This document shows, one piece after another, positions 36,601-46,763 of a DNA stretch of 46,776 bases. Positions within the stretch are counted from its first letter, which is position 1; each line of letters starts with the position of its first letter. Below the pieces are notes generated by a model, which saw only the letters and a list, made by a program, of their open reading frames with translations, ran no database searches and was not told where the DNA came from. Source of the DNA: Azolla pinnata (taxonomy: Eukaryota > Streptophyta > Polypodiopsida > Salviniales > Salviniaceae); NCBI GenBank assembly GCA_037176905.1, contig JBBBWG010029810.1, positions 1,693 to 48,468 of the forward strand, given 5' to 3'. A program made the translations under genes and the position numbers.

Positions 36601-37445
36601 AAGGCGTGTTTGCAGATAAAATTTCTAGAGCCTTAGGTATTTAAACAAGTCAGCAGGAATGGAATACAGTTTGAGTTACTGAGGTGAAGAAAATATATTG
36701 AAGAATCCATGATGTGCGGCTCTCCCCAATAAGCATCATAGAATCGGGAGAATTAGTTATCTCTTACAAGTAAAATGCATATGAAGTTGAGGCAAAATCA
36801 TAGGACTGTACCTGATGCTGTAAAATTCGAGATAGCATCTTTTGTTGACTTGGGATCAGGGCGCTCTAAGTCAACGAAATCTATCCAGAAGAGAAGGCCA
36901 TGTGTTAAAGACATAGAGTTAGTGCAACAAGTATTTCAATTTCTCTTGTATTCAATTGATCAGGGGGCGATTGCCCAACATGACTCTGTAAACTCTGTCT
37001 TAGTAACGCTCACCTCCCAGTATCACCTTCTCCTCCCAAAACTTACTCCTTTCTCCCAAATTGAATAGCGATAGAACTGGGGACTTGGACTTGGCCCAGC
37101 CACCCTTAGGAGGTAGCTCTACAGCAGAAACCTTCACCGTGACATGGGAAAACAAATGAAGGAAGAAGCAGAACATTAGATCCTGGAGCAAAACAAAGGG
37201 AGGGAACGTACACAAAAGTACAAAGAGCACGGTCGTTTCAAGCTCTAACAAGTGAGTGAAAACGGATGGATGTGCAGCACCATTTCAAAGCTTTGCATCG
37301 GCGGTGGCGATGGCAGATTATGGGTTATATGAGGGGGGAGAGGAGCGCATTTGGTATTTACCTGGGAGGGGGAGAGAAGCGCAGCTGCGAAGATGAGGAG
37401 GAGCAGAGCGAGAAGCCCAGACGGGGAAGGGGAGCAGCTGCCCAT
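27666..37445 (-). CDS. IEF: IEF (At5g58100) homologue, single-pass membrane protein
   Basis: 25 exons in transcript order: 37445-37362, 37131-37014, 36880-36812, 36099-35998, 35507-35339, 35265-35167, 35082-34933, 34829-34790, 34617-34557, 34492-34410, 34336-34238, 34072-33957, 33821-33703, 33621-33551, 32773-32668, 31986-31841, 31725-31567, 30596-30493, 29143-28968, 28878-28695, 28592-28493, 28430-28262, 28174-28089, 28004-27928 and 27837-27666. All keep phase, giving 952 residues. A signal peptide starts at MGSCSPSPSGLL; an in-frame ATG at 37484 is an alternative start. Conserved blocks include PVNFIFIGFEGKGNQ, LERWFNQIDHMLDHTRVPQ, AYNIFILNPKRNPN, WAFVDLSAGPFSWGPSVGG and AMAFSVARRAA-like text. 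Near the end are a membrane helix (GIGIIISVVIILLWL) and the tail SKPKVN, a KxKxx ER-retrieval type. The Arabidopsis protein is required for pollen exine formation; a role in the spore wall here is inferred. Introns up to 1.3 kb hold nothing else recognisable. Confidence 0.92.
31200..31453. other. Assembly gap (100 N) flanked by an identical 77-base duplicate
   Basis: Bases 31200-31276 and 31377-31453 are identical over 77 bases, and between them lie exactly 100 N. Two contigs that overlap by 77 bases appear to have been scaffolded without merging. The whole feature lies in the intron between exons 17 and 18 of the IEF homologue, so the coding sequence is unaffected. Confidence 0.9.
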
Positions 37446-38667
37446 GATCACTGCAGTTCCGGAGGCGACGCCAGTTGCACTCATCGATCTGCAGACATGT
37501 CCATCTCGATTTTGATCTTCACCTCTGATGAGAAATCGCCCACCAAAAAGAGGAAACACTTTGGTCTTGAATCTTTCTTCGTTAAACATGGTCACAAACA
37601 CTTTAACAAACATGTTAACAAACACCCGTGTAGATAATTCAAGGCCTTGAATCGGAGATTGATTAATTAAACCCATTTGGATCGGATCAGATCATTTGGT
37701 TATGCAATCGATGACTTGCCGATGAATCGGAACACACTGAAAGAGGCGATGCAAGCACCAAAACATCACAATCGAATTCGAAAGGTTGTGTTAAAACCAC
37801 CCCAAACATGAGATACATTGATTCAATCGTGCTTAGATTCGCTCTTATACATGCACTTCGACGCTACCAAAGGGCTGAAAAGGGAGAAGAGGCAGGCACT
37901 AAAACAGCATTTGCTCTATTTCTCTCCAAAAACCAACACCCAAGTTGTCTTTGTACATTGATCCAAGATAGCCAAGGAGAATCTACTATTATTCTCGTCA
38001 AAGTGTCGACCAAATTAGCCTTAGTCTTTCATACTTCCTACTATTCTCGTCAAAGTGTCGATTTTGATTGAACACAATCCAAATTGCATGCAACGAAATG
38101 ACTCAAAAATCACGCCTACATAGAGCAAGGCATTTGCATTTCAAATGGATAAGCAAAGGTTACAAATATGAAAGCTTGTCTTCTCTTTTTGGCCTCACTA
38201 GATTCACATTCGAGCAAAGTGATACATTTGCATTGGATTGCCCAAAACAACAATATGGATTGTCTATGAAGTACCCATCATCGTGGAATATATGATGTTC
38301 AAAATAGCCATTCTCTGCTACCTGGTTTGTATGTCTGCATATCGCCTTCATTGGTGCTGGTAAATCCAGAATCCAGCTCGATTTCCTCGCATGACATAAA
38401 CAATGGCTTGGTGTTATCCCATTCCCCATGCACAGTGATACGTACACAATGCACAGCATTCAGTACTGATTGTATCTTCATCTCTGACAATAATGCAATT
38501 TGTTGCTGTATCCTCAACCAAAGAACTTATTAGTGAGAATCGAGGCTCTCGACCAATGCATCACGAGTGTTCAATAGCTGGAGGCAAGGTAGCATTTGCT
38601 GGGATAATATTCTATCAGAGAATTCTACTATGATAATGAGTAGAGATCCTTATAAAACCCGTAGTCA
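37446..38667. other. Intergenic region with a short direct repeat
   Basis: Promoter side of the IEF homologue and 3' side of ABCI12. A direct repeat, TTCTCGTCAAAGTGTCGA, occurs near 37990 and 38044. No gene is supported. The short frames at 38068-38533 carry no known motif. Confidence 0.4.
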
Positions 38668-41599
38668 TCAGCACAATTTGACTTCTGAAAGAATACCCAC
38701 CACTACAAGTACCACCAAGGCTACGATCGCTATATAGTCTTGTCTTTTTAATGAAAACTTTGTCAAGAAATAAATTTTATGAGTTGAAGGATTTCCTCTG
38801 TATCCTCGAACAATCATGGCCTGCAAGAGAATGGGCAAATCCATCAAGATCTATTCAAAGAATGACATTAGCACGATTTTTTACAGATCTAGGAATATGT
38901 ACACTACATAGCACATAGGGCATTCCGATATTTGAACATACCTGAGCTATTTGCTCTGCATGATTGAAGAGGTTTTTGAAAATCCGCCCAAAGAATGTAA
39001 AGAATACTGCAAACGAAGAAAAGACACGAGAAGAAAGCTTATTATTTCTACATACTGAATATGCTTTCCAAATTAAATAATACTTTTGAAAATGAAAAGC
39101 CACAAGCGTACATCCATGTAATTCTTCTTTGTTACATGGTTACTACTCCTTCGCAAATAAAGAAGAATTACATGCCATGTTACCCTCCATGCACATACAA
39201 CATAAACATACCATCTGCTGTTTCTAGCAAGGTCAGTTTCTCCCATACGATTCCTCGAGCCACTATTCCAAGTGCTATATTTCGAACCTGTAAATAAACG
39301 ATTGATGAATCTTAAAGAAAGCATGTTTTCTACCAGACCCAAATAAGGTAATTTAATGTCACTCGCCTCATCAAAGACAAGCCCAACAAATCGAAGTGAA
39401 AGGAGGAGTGTGAGGACGAGTTCATCCACAGGGGCTTTCAACCATATCAATGGAGACAAGTACCATTGCAGTCCTGCTGCTAAATGTTCAGGCATTGTTG
39501 TTGCTAGGCACAAACTAACACTTTGAAGCACCTATTCCGATAATACAAACATCTTCTGAATATGAAAGGTTTAATTAAAACATCATTTCCTTCTTAGGAA
39601 AAAGGAAAAGGAAAAGGAAACAGCAAATTTTTGCAGCATTTTGCTGTTGAAACTATGAGATATGCGGGTACATAAACTCACAGTGAAGGATAGGCAGGCC
39701 GCAGTGATGCCTAATGTCAGGCCTTTCCTTGTTAGTTGAAAGGGCCCAAGCTTCCACATAACATACGAATAGCCCCCCAGTTTTGCTGGTAGCTCTGGCA
39801 GAGAAGACATTGCTGGTGGTGGTGTCCGTGTCTGAACTAGAGGAGAGATGCCGTCTGTTCCAAGAGAAACCGTTACAAGAAGTAAACCAGAAAAGAGCGC
39901 CATTCGCCCTAGTTGATCCTATAAAGGACACAGAGAAGTTACTTTTGACACATGAACAAAGACTAAGCCAACAACTGCATTAGAACATTTTACTCTTCCC
40001 CTTTTAAGTTGAAGGCACGAAGAATGCAGGATGTATGCACAACAATATGATTCTGGAAAGCAGAGATGCATTGTTTCATGCTGTACTTTGCAATTCTACC
40101 ATTACCTATATTGATATGCATGAATAGTTTGCATTCCTTTGCCCTTACGGTATGGTTCTCTCAGTTCAAAGTAGTATATAAAGATAAATGTGCAGTAAAT
40201 TTAGCATTTTTCATGCTCAAAGACTTTGATTGACGAGCATACTTCTGCCTTTGTGGAATAGTTTCTCCATTCAGTTCCAAGTGGTATATCAAGGTAAGTA
40301 CTTTGATGAGATTAAATTTGTTCTGATATCAATACGTTATGCATACTTGCCACGTCCTGCGAGGAAGGAATGATATAGTTACTACTGTCAGAAAAGCCAC
40401 AATGCCCAATCGAACTGCCATGTGTGATCGAGATGGTAGAAACACCAGAGCTAAAAGCCACGCCTGCACATATACCAGAAATAAGGAAGGAGCACAATAG
40501 AGCCACAATCGTGTGCCATAGCTGATCAATTTTCAAGTCATCTGGAAGTATAACTTCAACTAGATCGTATTCCTTGAGCTTATTTGACCTATTAAGCATC
40601 AGTTTGGCTTCATTGTAAAAATATCTAGCATTACAGTGTATCATTCAATTGATTGAGCAGGCACAAAAACTAAATCAAATTGATGCACAGTTGTATTCAG
40701 TTCCCACATGAACATGCATAATGGGTTCTAACTGCTTCCTCTTGGAAACCAGAATGTTATGTTCAAATCCAAACTGCTCTTTGAAACATGTCTACCGATT
40801 AAACAGCGCAAAAACCATCAGACTGACATGAAAGCAATCTTCGATGAAGACATAAAATAGTTTGTAAGGGAATGAAATCTCCTCTTGCAAAGATGCGACA
40901 TTCCACAATAATAATAATAAAACTTGGAAACGTGGGTGAGATGGGAAATTTTGCTTCTGCATTGACATAGCCACCATCTTCCTCCGATTTGATGTTCTGT
41001 AAAGTGTCTCGATTTCCTTGATACGGGATACACGACATTATTGCTTACAAAACCATACATATACACACGCATAGTATGCATACACAGGTACAACATACCG
41101 TAGAACAAGTACATAAATCCTCACTATACACACAACATATACACGTGCCACACATGCTACACATGTATGCATACTCGACATACAACATATACACCCACTA
41201 TACCTACAAACATGGAGAGAGAGAGAGAGAGGGGAAGAGCAGAACCTGCTTGACACGAGGATCAAGAATGTGGAGAGCAGTGAGCGGAGAGGAGATGTAC
41301 TGGGCAATGGGAGCAGAGCTGGCACCGGCTATGAGCCGCATCACCTCTTCCCCGAAATGAAGGCGTGTCTTTGGCGGCCTCGTTCTCATCGTTTCTGCAA
41401 CGGATTGCAAGTCCAGCCTCTTCGCATCGGCACGAGCACCGATACCCTTCTCTTCTCCTCCCGAGAGAGGAGGAGGAGAGGGGAAGAAGGAAGCAGAAGC
41501 GAAGGGGAAGCGGGCGGCGCAGCTCCTCGAGGAAGCAGGTGATGATCTTCTGGGCGATGGAAGAAGAAGCTTGGGGGAGCAGAGAAGAGAAGCTTCCAT
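38668..41599 (-). CDS. ABCI12: ABCI12, plastid EcfT-like transporter subunit
   Basis: Seven exons in transcript order, 41599-41246, 40463-40347, 39918-39682, 39531-39367, 39287-39212, 39006-38942 and 38820-38668, give 388 residues in unbroken phase. The ATG at 41599 opens a Ser/Arg/Pro-rich plastid transit peptide (MEASLLCSPKLLLPSPRR). The mature part has IAGASSAPIAQYISSPLTAL, DPRVKQAWLLALVFLPSR, FQLTRKGLTLGITAACL, TLLLSLRFVGLVFDEVRNIA, FKNLFNHAEQIAQAMIVRGY and a final hydrophobic helix. It matches Arabidopsis ABCI12 (At3g21580) throughout and the CbiQ/EcfT family. LGIVARG and MIVRGYRG correspond to the Ala-Arg-Gly type coupling motifs that contact the ATPase subunits. In plants ABCI10 and ABCI11 are the likely ATPase partners in the plastid envelope; the substrate is unsettled. 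The intron after 39367 starts with GC (GAG/GCGAGT), a GC-AG intron. Confidence 0.92.
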
Positions 41600-41624
41600 G
41601 GCTCTGAAGCGTGCGGCGGCGGCG

Positions 41625-41765
41625 GGCGGTGGCAGGATTCGAACCTCCGACCTCTTTCTTTTCCATTGCGAGAACGCGCACACACAAATTTCCTCTATTG
41701 ATCTTTTCGTAGGGGAATTTGAGATTGGTCGGATTCGAACCATGGACCTCTTCTTCTCTCCGATC
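41625..41765 (-). other. Two tRNA T-arm-like elements upstream of ABCI12
   Basis: On the minus strand, GGTCGGAGGTTCGAATCCTG (around 41634-41660) and GGTCCATGGTTCGAATCCGA (around 41731-41750) resemble tRNA T-arms. They lie about 97 bases apart, each preceded by an AAGAGGTC-type stretch. No full cloverleaf can be drawn. These lie in the presumed promoter or 5' UTR of ABCI12. Confidence 0.4.
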
Positions 41766-41873
41766 GATCGGATCGATCGTCGTCGGAAGCACACACGATT
41801 CTGCGTTGCCGATGCGTTGTGTTGCGATCGTATTTCGGAATTTGATCAGATTGCTCATCGTCCCTAGCAACGA

Positions 41874-42395
41874 TTTAGGGTTTAGGTTTTTAGGGTTTTT
41901 GGGTTTAGGGTTTTAGGGTTTTTGGGTTTAGGGTTTTTGGGTTTTAGGGTTTATGGTTTAGGGTTTTAGGGTTTAGGGTTTTAGGGTTTAGGGTTTAGGG
42001 TTTTAGGGTTTTAGGCTTTTAGGGTTTAGGGTTTAGGGGTTTAGGGTTTAGGGTTTTTGGGTTTTTGGGTTTATGGTTTAGGGTTTTTGGGTTTTAGGGT
42101 TTAGGGTTTTAGGGTTTAGGGTTTAGGCTTTTAGGGTTTTAGGCTTTTAGGGTTTAGGGTTTAGGGTTTTAGGGTTTAGGGTTTAGGGTTTTAGGGTTTT
42201 AGGGTTTAGAGTTTAGGGGTTTAGGGTTTTAGGGTTTAGGGTTTTAGGGTTTTAGGGTTTAGAGTTTAGGGGTTTTGGGTTTTAGGGTTTTATGGTTTAG
42301 GGTTTTAGGGTTTTAGGGTTTAGAGTTTAGGGGTTTAGGGTTTTAGGGTTTTATGGTTTAGGGTTTAGGGTTTAGGGTTTTAGGTTTTAGGGTTA
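41874..42395 (+). repeat. Telomere-like TTTAGGG/TTTTAGGG array
   Basis: About 520 bases of mixed TTTAGGG, TTTTAGGG and TTTTTGGG units, some arranged in higher-order blocks such as GGGTTTAGAGTTTAGGGG. It begins 275 bases upstream of the ABCI12 start codon. On the ABCI12 sense strand it reads CCCTAAA. Confidence 0.95.
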
Positions 42396-42779
42396 AACCT
42401 AAGTAGAGCACACGAAGGACTCCTTTCCTCGAATTAGGGCGCTCCCTCTTTGCTTGAATCTAGCTATCAAAACCATATGGCTTCGATTACCCTAGCTCAT
42501 CGCCACTTTCTTGCATTAAAATGTCGCGGACGATTCCCTCCGAAGGCCGTTGGATGTCATTCGCTTGATGGCGATCACCAATCGCACAAACAAACATGCG
42601 ATCCGCTGAAAAGCTAAGCTCGAAATGCCCGCCAGTTATCAGATAAACAAGTAATCTGATTAACTGCCCCCGCCGCAGGTAAAACTACTTCCGAGCTCGT
42701 CACTTGCAACGTATCGTTGCTGCATCGTCGAACTTAGCGAACGTAAACCCAACGTCTCATCCAGATACTCGTACATACG
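42396..42779. other. Unique spacer, no gene seen
   Basis: Nearly 400 bases of ordinary composition between the telomere-like array and the GT-rich repeat. Nothing recognisable. Confidence 0.4.
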
Positions 42780-43298
42780 TACGTGTGTGTGTATGTATAT
42801 ATGTTATGTATGCGTGGGTGAATGAATGAATGAATGAATGTATGTATGTATGTATGTATGCATGCATGATGTATGTGGGGCGGGTGAATGAATGTATGTG
42901 TGCTTGCGTATGTATGTGTGCGTGCGTGCGTGCATGCATGTGTATGCATGTAGCGCATGCTTTGTGTGTATGTCTGCCTTGCATGTATGTATGTGTGCGT
43001 CTGTACGTATGTATGTATGTGTGCGCACGCATGCATGCGTGCATGCATGCATGTGTGTGTGCGTATGTGTGCGCGCATGTATGTATGTATGTATGTGAGC
43101 GTGCGTGTGTGAGTGCGCGCATGTGCGTATGTGTGCATGCGCGTGCGCGCATGTATGTATGTATGCATGCATGCGCGTGCATGTGCATGTGCGCATGTAT
43201 GTATGCATTGCATGCATGCGTGTGCATGTGCATGTGCGCATGTATGTATGTATTGCATGCATGCGTGTGCATGTGCATGTGCTTGTGCATGTATGGTA
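42780..43298. repeat. TGTATG/TGCATG alternating purine-pyrimidine repeat
   Basis: About 520 bases composed of GTAT, GCAT, GTGC and TGTG steps with many GCATGC palindromes, like the 3012-3590 tract. A higher-order unit of about 55 bases containing GCATGCATGCGTGTGCATGT is repeated at about 43150-43290. The long Met/Cys/Val and His/Thr frames on both strands are repeat artefacts. Confidence 0.9.
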
Positions 43299-43454
43299 GC
43301 ATTCATCAGGGATCTCGTCTTCATCGTCCCTAAACCCTAAGCCGCAGAAGCAGGGGATCTCTGCTTTCCTCCTCTGCAGCGACGCCATGGTTTCTGTTCT
43401 CGCCTCGTAGCTTCCCCCGGAAATCAGGTCTGCTCTTCTCCCCCTCCCCGTTCG

Positions 43455-45242
43455 ATGGCTGCTGTGATTTCTGCTTCTGCTGCTACCATGGGTGAAGCAG
43501 CGATCTCCAGCCCTACCCAGAAGCACCACTTCGATGGCTTAGAGGAGGAAGAAGAGGCGGAAGAAGCTGAAGAAGAAGAAGAAGACGAGGAGGAGGAGGA
43601 GGAGGAGGAGGTGGAATTCATAGAAGAAGAAGAGGGAGAAGCAGCAGCAGCAGCAGCAGCAGCAGAAGCGATAGCAGCAAAAGCAGAAGCAGTAACGGAA
43701 GATGGGATTAAGTCCGAGGGTTCAGAAGCAGAGCAGGATAGTGATAGAGATGGAGATGGAGATGGAGATGGAGATGGAGATGGAGATGGTGATGGCGATG
43801 CGGGTGTGAAGGGATCGGGATCGAACAAATCTCGCTATCCCCTGCGCAAGCGGCCATCGATGTTGGATCGCCGAAGAGCGTTTTGGAGCGCGGAGGCTAC
43901 AGAAGCGCTCCTCGCGGGGATCGAGAAGTGCTGCCCTGCCATAGCCGCCACCGCTGCATCTCCTTCTTCCCCGCTGCTTCTTCCGCCTCCTGCATCCTCT
44001 GCACTCATCGCAGCTCCTCCTCCTTCGAAAGCGTATTCCGGGAGGGATATCGGCAACTACAACAACATGTGCTGGCGCTGGAATGTCATCCTCGACAGCA
44101 TGCATTCGCAGGGCTTCACCGACAAGACCCTGCGGCATGTGCAGAAGAAAGTGCAGAACATCTGCTGGTGCTTCAAGAACCTCAAGACATGGCGCCTCAA
44201 GAAGTGCCTCCCGCTCTACGAGGACATGAGCCCCGCCGACCGAGCTGCTCGCCTCCTCCCCCGCCACTTCAGCACCGACATGTACTCGCGCCTCGAGAGC
44301 TTCTTCTCCGCCATGGGCATCGATGACAGCGAGCAGGTGATCAGGGAACACAAGGGCAAAGCGAGTCGTAGCCGTGCCTTTGAAGATGGTAATGCCGACG
44401 CTGCTGCTGCTGCTGCCGCTGCTGGTAATGGCGATGCTCAGAAGCTTCATCACCAGAAATCGAGCGCAGTGAAAACGCCCCAAAATAGAATTGGCAGGAC
44501 TCGATGCTCTCCTAAGACCGGGGATCTACCTATGCTAGATCAGTGCCCAGCAGATTTGAGGGCTAACGACAGCAACGACAACAATATTTATGTTCCCACA
44601 CGTCGGATCACAAGAGGGGCAATGCAGATGAAGCAGCGCAAGATGAAGCAGCGTAAGCTGAAGCAGGGTAAAATGGATGTCGAAGTTAATCGAAACGACC
44701 TAGAAAGCCTCGAGGACAAGGGAGAAGAAGATTCTGACGACGACGACGACGACGACGAAGAAGAAGAAGAAGATGATGATGCTGATGCTGATGCTGATGC
44801 TGATGATGATGATGCTGAAAGCGATAGAAATAATACTGACGTAGATGATGGCGTCGATGATACTGATATTCATACTGATGGAGATGAAGACGATTACTCT
44901 GGTATCGTCCATGACATGGTTTGCAAATTGCACAGTGCACAGAAAGATGTTATGCATAGCAAGGCGAATGGCAGGAAAGGCCGTGTTGCTAGGAGCAGCA
45001 TCAAAGGGACCCCGAGAACTCTCGAGAAGGATTTCCGTTTGCAGCCGTTCAAAAGCAATGACAGTTCCATTAAGAAGAGGAGGGATATGGTTAAGAGTGA
45101 AAGGCGGCATAAACGGGCGATGGATGCCAAGCAAAAGATGATTCTAGAGCACATTGCAGCAACTGACAAGCAGCTCTCCGACTTCATCGAGGCTGTAAAG
45201 ACGAACATGAAGATGGTTAGGGAGCTGATGGCGAGGAGATAA
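43455..45242 (+). CDS. Acidic nuclear protein with a SANT/trihelix-like domain
   Basis: An intronless frame of 595 residues. Residues 30-62 are nearly all Glu, followed by an Ala run (63-70) and an Asp-Gly repeat (about 99-113). SRYPLRKRPS at 124-133 is basic. Residues about 140-246 look like a Myb/SANT or trihelix-type helical domain (FWSAEATEALLAGIEKC, then WRWNVILDSM, GFTDKTLRHVQKKVQNICWC, FKNLKTWR), split by an Ala/Pro-rich insert. After a conserved-looking stretch to about 286 the chain is low complexity, with a Lys/Gln/Met repeat and a second acidic block (about 425-445). A charged helix closes the C-terminus (RHKRAMDAKQKMILEH and on to MKMVRELMARR), probably a coiled coil. DNA or chromatin binding is inferred from the helical domain. 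I do not recognise an exact family. Confidence 0.7.
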   Translation: MAAVISASAATMGEAAISSPTQKHHFDGLEEEEEAEEAEEEEEDEEEEEEEEVEFIEEEEGEAAAAAAAAEAIAAKAEAVTEDGIKSEGSEAEQDSDRDGDGDGDGDGDGDGDGDAGVKGSGSNKSRYPLRKRPSMLDRRRAFWSAEATEALLAGIEKCCPAIAATAASPSSPLLLPPPASSALIAAPPPSKAYSGRDIGNYNNMCWRWNVILDSMHSQGFTDKTLRHVQKKVQNICWCFKNLKTWRLKKCLPLYEDMSPADRAARLLPRHFSTDMYSRLESFFSAMGIDDSEQVIREHKGKASRSRAFEDGNADAAAAAAAAGNGDAQKLHHQKSSAVKTPQNRIGRTRCSPKTGDLPMLDQCPADLRANDSNDNNIYVPTRRITRGAMQMKQRKMKQRKLKQGKMDVEVNRNDLESLEDKGEEDSDDDDDDDEEEEEDDDADADADADDDDAESDRNNTDVDDGVDDTDIHTDGDEDDYSGIVHDMVCKLHSAQKDVMHSKANGRKGRVARSSIKGTPRTLEKDFRLQPFKSNDSSIKKRRDMVKSERRHKRAMDAKQKMILEHIAATDKQLSDFIEAVKTNMKMVRELMARR

Positions 45243-46530
45243 AATAAAAAGAGCGGAAGAGAGAAAGAAAGGCTGGCTTGCAGGTGGAGGAATGAACGGA
45301 AATCGTGGCCTCGTGCACAGTTTTTCGAAAGAAAATCCGGAACCGGTTGTGATTTGTGTTTGGATAGCAGGTTGGTTGTCTCTTTTCTCCTCAACAACAT
45401 TATTAGTAGATCATTTTATATCGTAATTCGATTCTTGGGCCACAGTTTTTTACATTTCTTTTTTGTGCTAGTGAAATCTCGACAATCATCTATCTGAATG
45501 ATATAAATGCAGACAAATTGTCCAAATCACTGTGTGTTTACTTGGAGAGGTCCATGTATTGTATAAGTCTTTAGTAATGAGATCAAAAACAGAATTATGT
45601 AAAAGCATGTGCTCCTCCATCATCTCTGCTTTGCTTTGTTTATAAGGGTGCAGTGACTATTCCAATATACCAGTTGTTACAACATTCGATTCGTCTCTTG
45701 GGAATGCAGCATCGATTTTTTTGTCAGTTTATTTATCGGGAGAAGGAAGATGAAGTGGTTGAATCATCGATCACATGTGTATACTATCAATCAATAGTTA
45801 TGAAGTCCTTTGCCTGTCAAAGCAAAGATTGCCATAAAACGTGGTATATGCACACCACATCAGAGCTGATGTGAAATAGTTACGCATATCGCCAAAGTTG
45901 AAGACAATCATCCAACGATTCTCTCAAACAAGGAATGCAAAAGTGAACACTTTGAGCATCTGGTTGAATATCACATGATAATCCGAATGTGCCCCAAATC
46001 TTGCCCCAATGAAAACAAGTGCACAAGCAATACAAAATTAAAACCTTATTCATTCAAAGAAAAGATGAACATGTATACATATATATATGACTAGCAGCAG
46101 CTAAATGTTCAATTGCCAGTCCAAGCATCCCTTTCTGAGATCACGATAACAAGGCAACCATGCTGTGCATGTTCGAATTTCAATAACCAAAGATCTGGGT
46201 GATTCAAAGTAGCATCAAGAAGAAAATAATAAAAGAGTACTCTATTGTACACAAGATCGAGTGATCTTGATCCTTCCCAACGCAGTTTGGGGAATCATAC
46301 AATCATGAGATATTTAGTTACAAAATTATAGTCTACTTCCAAAGGATGCTTACAAATTACTTACACTCCTTCCAAAATCAGAAGCAATCTTTTTTGTCCA
46401 AAAAAGCTTTGTTTGGCTTTGGCACTATTGTTTTCAGGTATACCTGGGATGGTCTATAAGTGAGACCTCAGAATAAAGGCATGCTAAAGACATGGTAGTA
46501 AATTGCGCAGCAGATGTGCGATTGACGATT
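45243..46530. other. 3' flanks of two convergent genes
   Basis: AT-rich sequence after the acidic protein, running to the end of a minus-strand gene. No further coding frame or RNA gene is supported. Confidence 0.4.
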
Positions 46531-46592
46531 TTAGATATCATCAGCCTCATCGACCACTATATCTGTGCGTGTCGTCATCTTATGAACATAGC
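46531..46592 (-). CDS. Terminal exon of an unidentified gene
   Basis: On the minus strand a pyrimidine-rich stretch and GACCAG acceptor (just above 46592) lead into YVHKMTTRTDIVVDEADDI and a TAA stop. The preceding exon probably ends at 46672, where GGTTATG is followed by GTAAGC. This gives LGYG before YVHK in correct phase. The frame above 46672 stays open to the window edge. The family is not recognised. Support comes from the splice signals and the compact acidic tail, so this is a moderate call. Confidence 0.45.
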
Positions 46593-46653
46593 CTGGTCAC
46601 AAAAGGATGCAGAAAAAGAAAAAGACAAGTGAGAACACAGCGATCGGATCGAT

Positions 46654-46763
46654 CCAGAAGATTTCGCTTACCATAACCCAAACATTTGTCCAGAAGATTT
46701 TGCTTCTCATAACCCCAAACATTTGTACAGAAGATTTTGCTTATCATAACCCCACCCATTTGT
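46654..46763. repeat. Three tandem copies of a 36-37 bp unit
   Basis: The copies 46654-46689, 46690-46726 and 46727-46763 share CAGAAGATTTTGCTT, then CATAACCCCAAACATTTGT. On the minus strand each copy contains GGTTATG followed by GTAAGC, AGAAGC or ATAAGC. Only the copy nearest the terminal exon therefore keeps a GT splice donor. Confidence 0.85.

Noticed and set aside
41625-41765. Intact tRNA genes
   Set aside because: Only the T-arm-like part is present. No acceptor, D or anticodon arms could be paired, and the T-stems contain mismatches.
42734-43529. Long His/Thr/Ala-rich and Met/Cys/Val-rich frames
   Set aside because: They come from the TGTATG/TGCATG repeat and show no protein features beyond the repeat.
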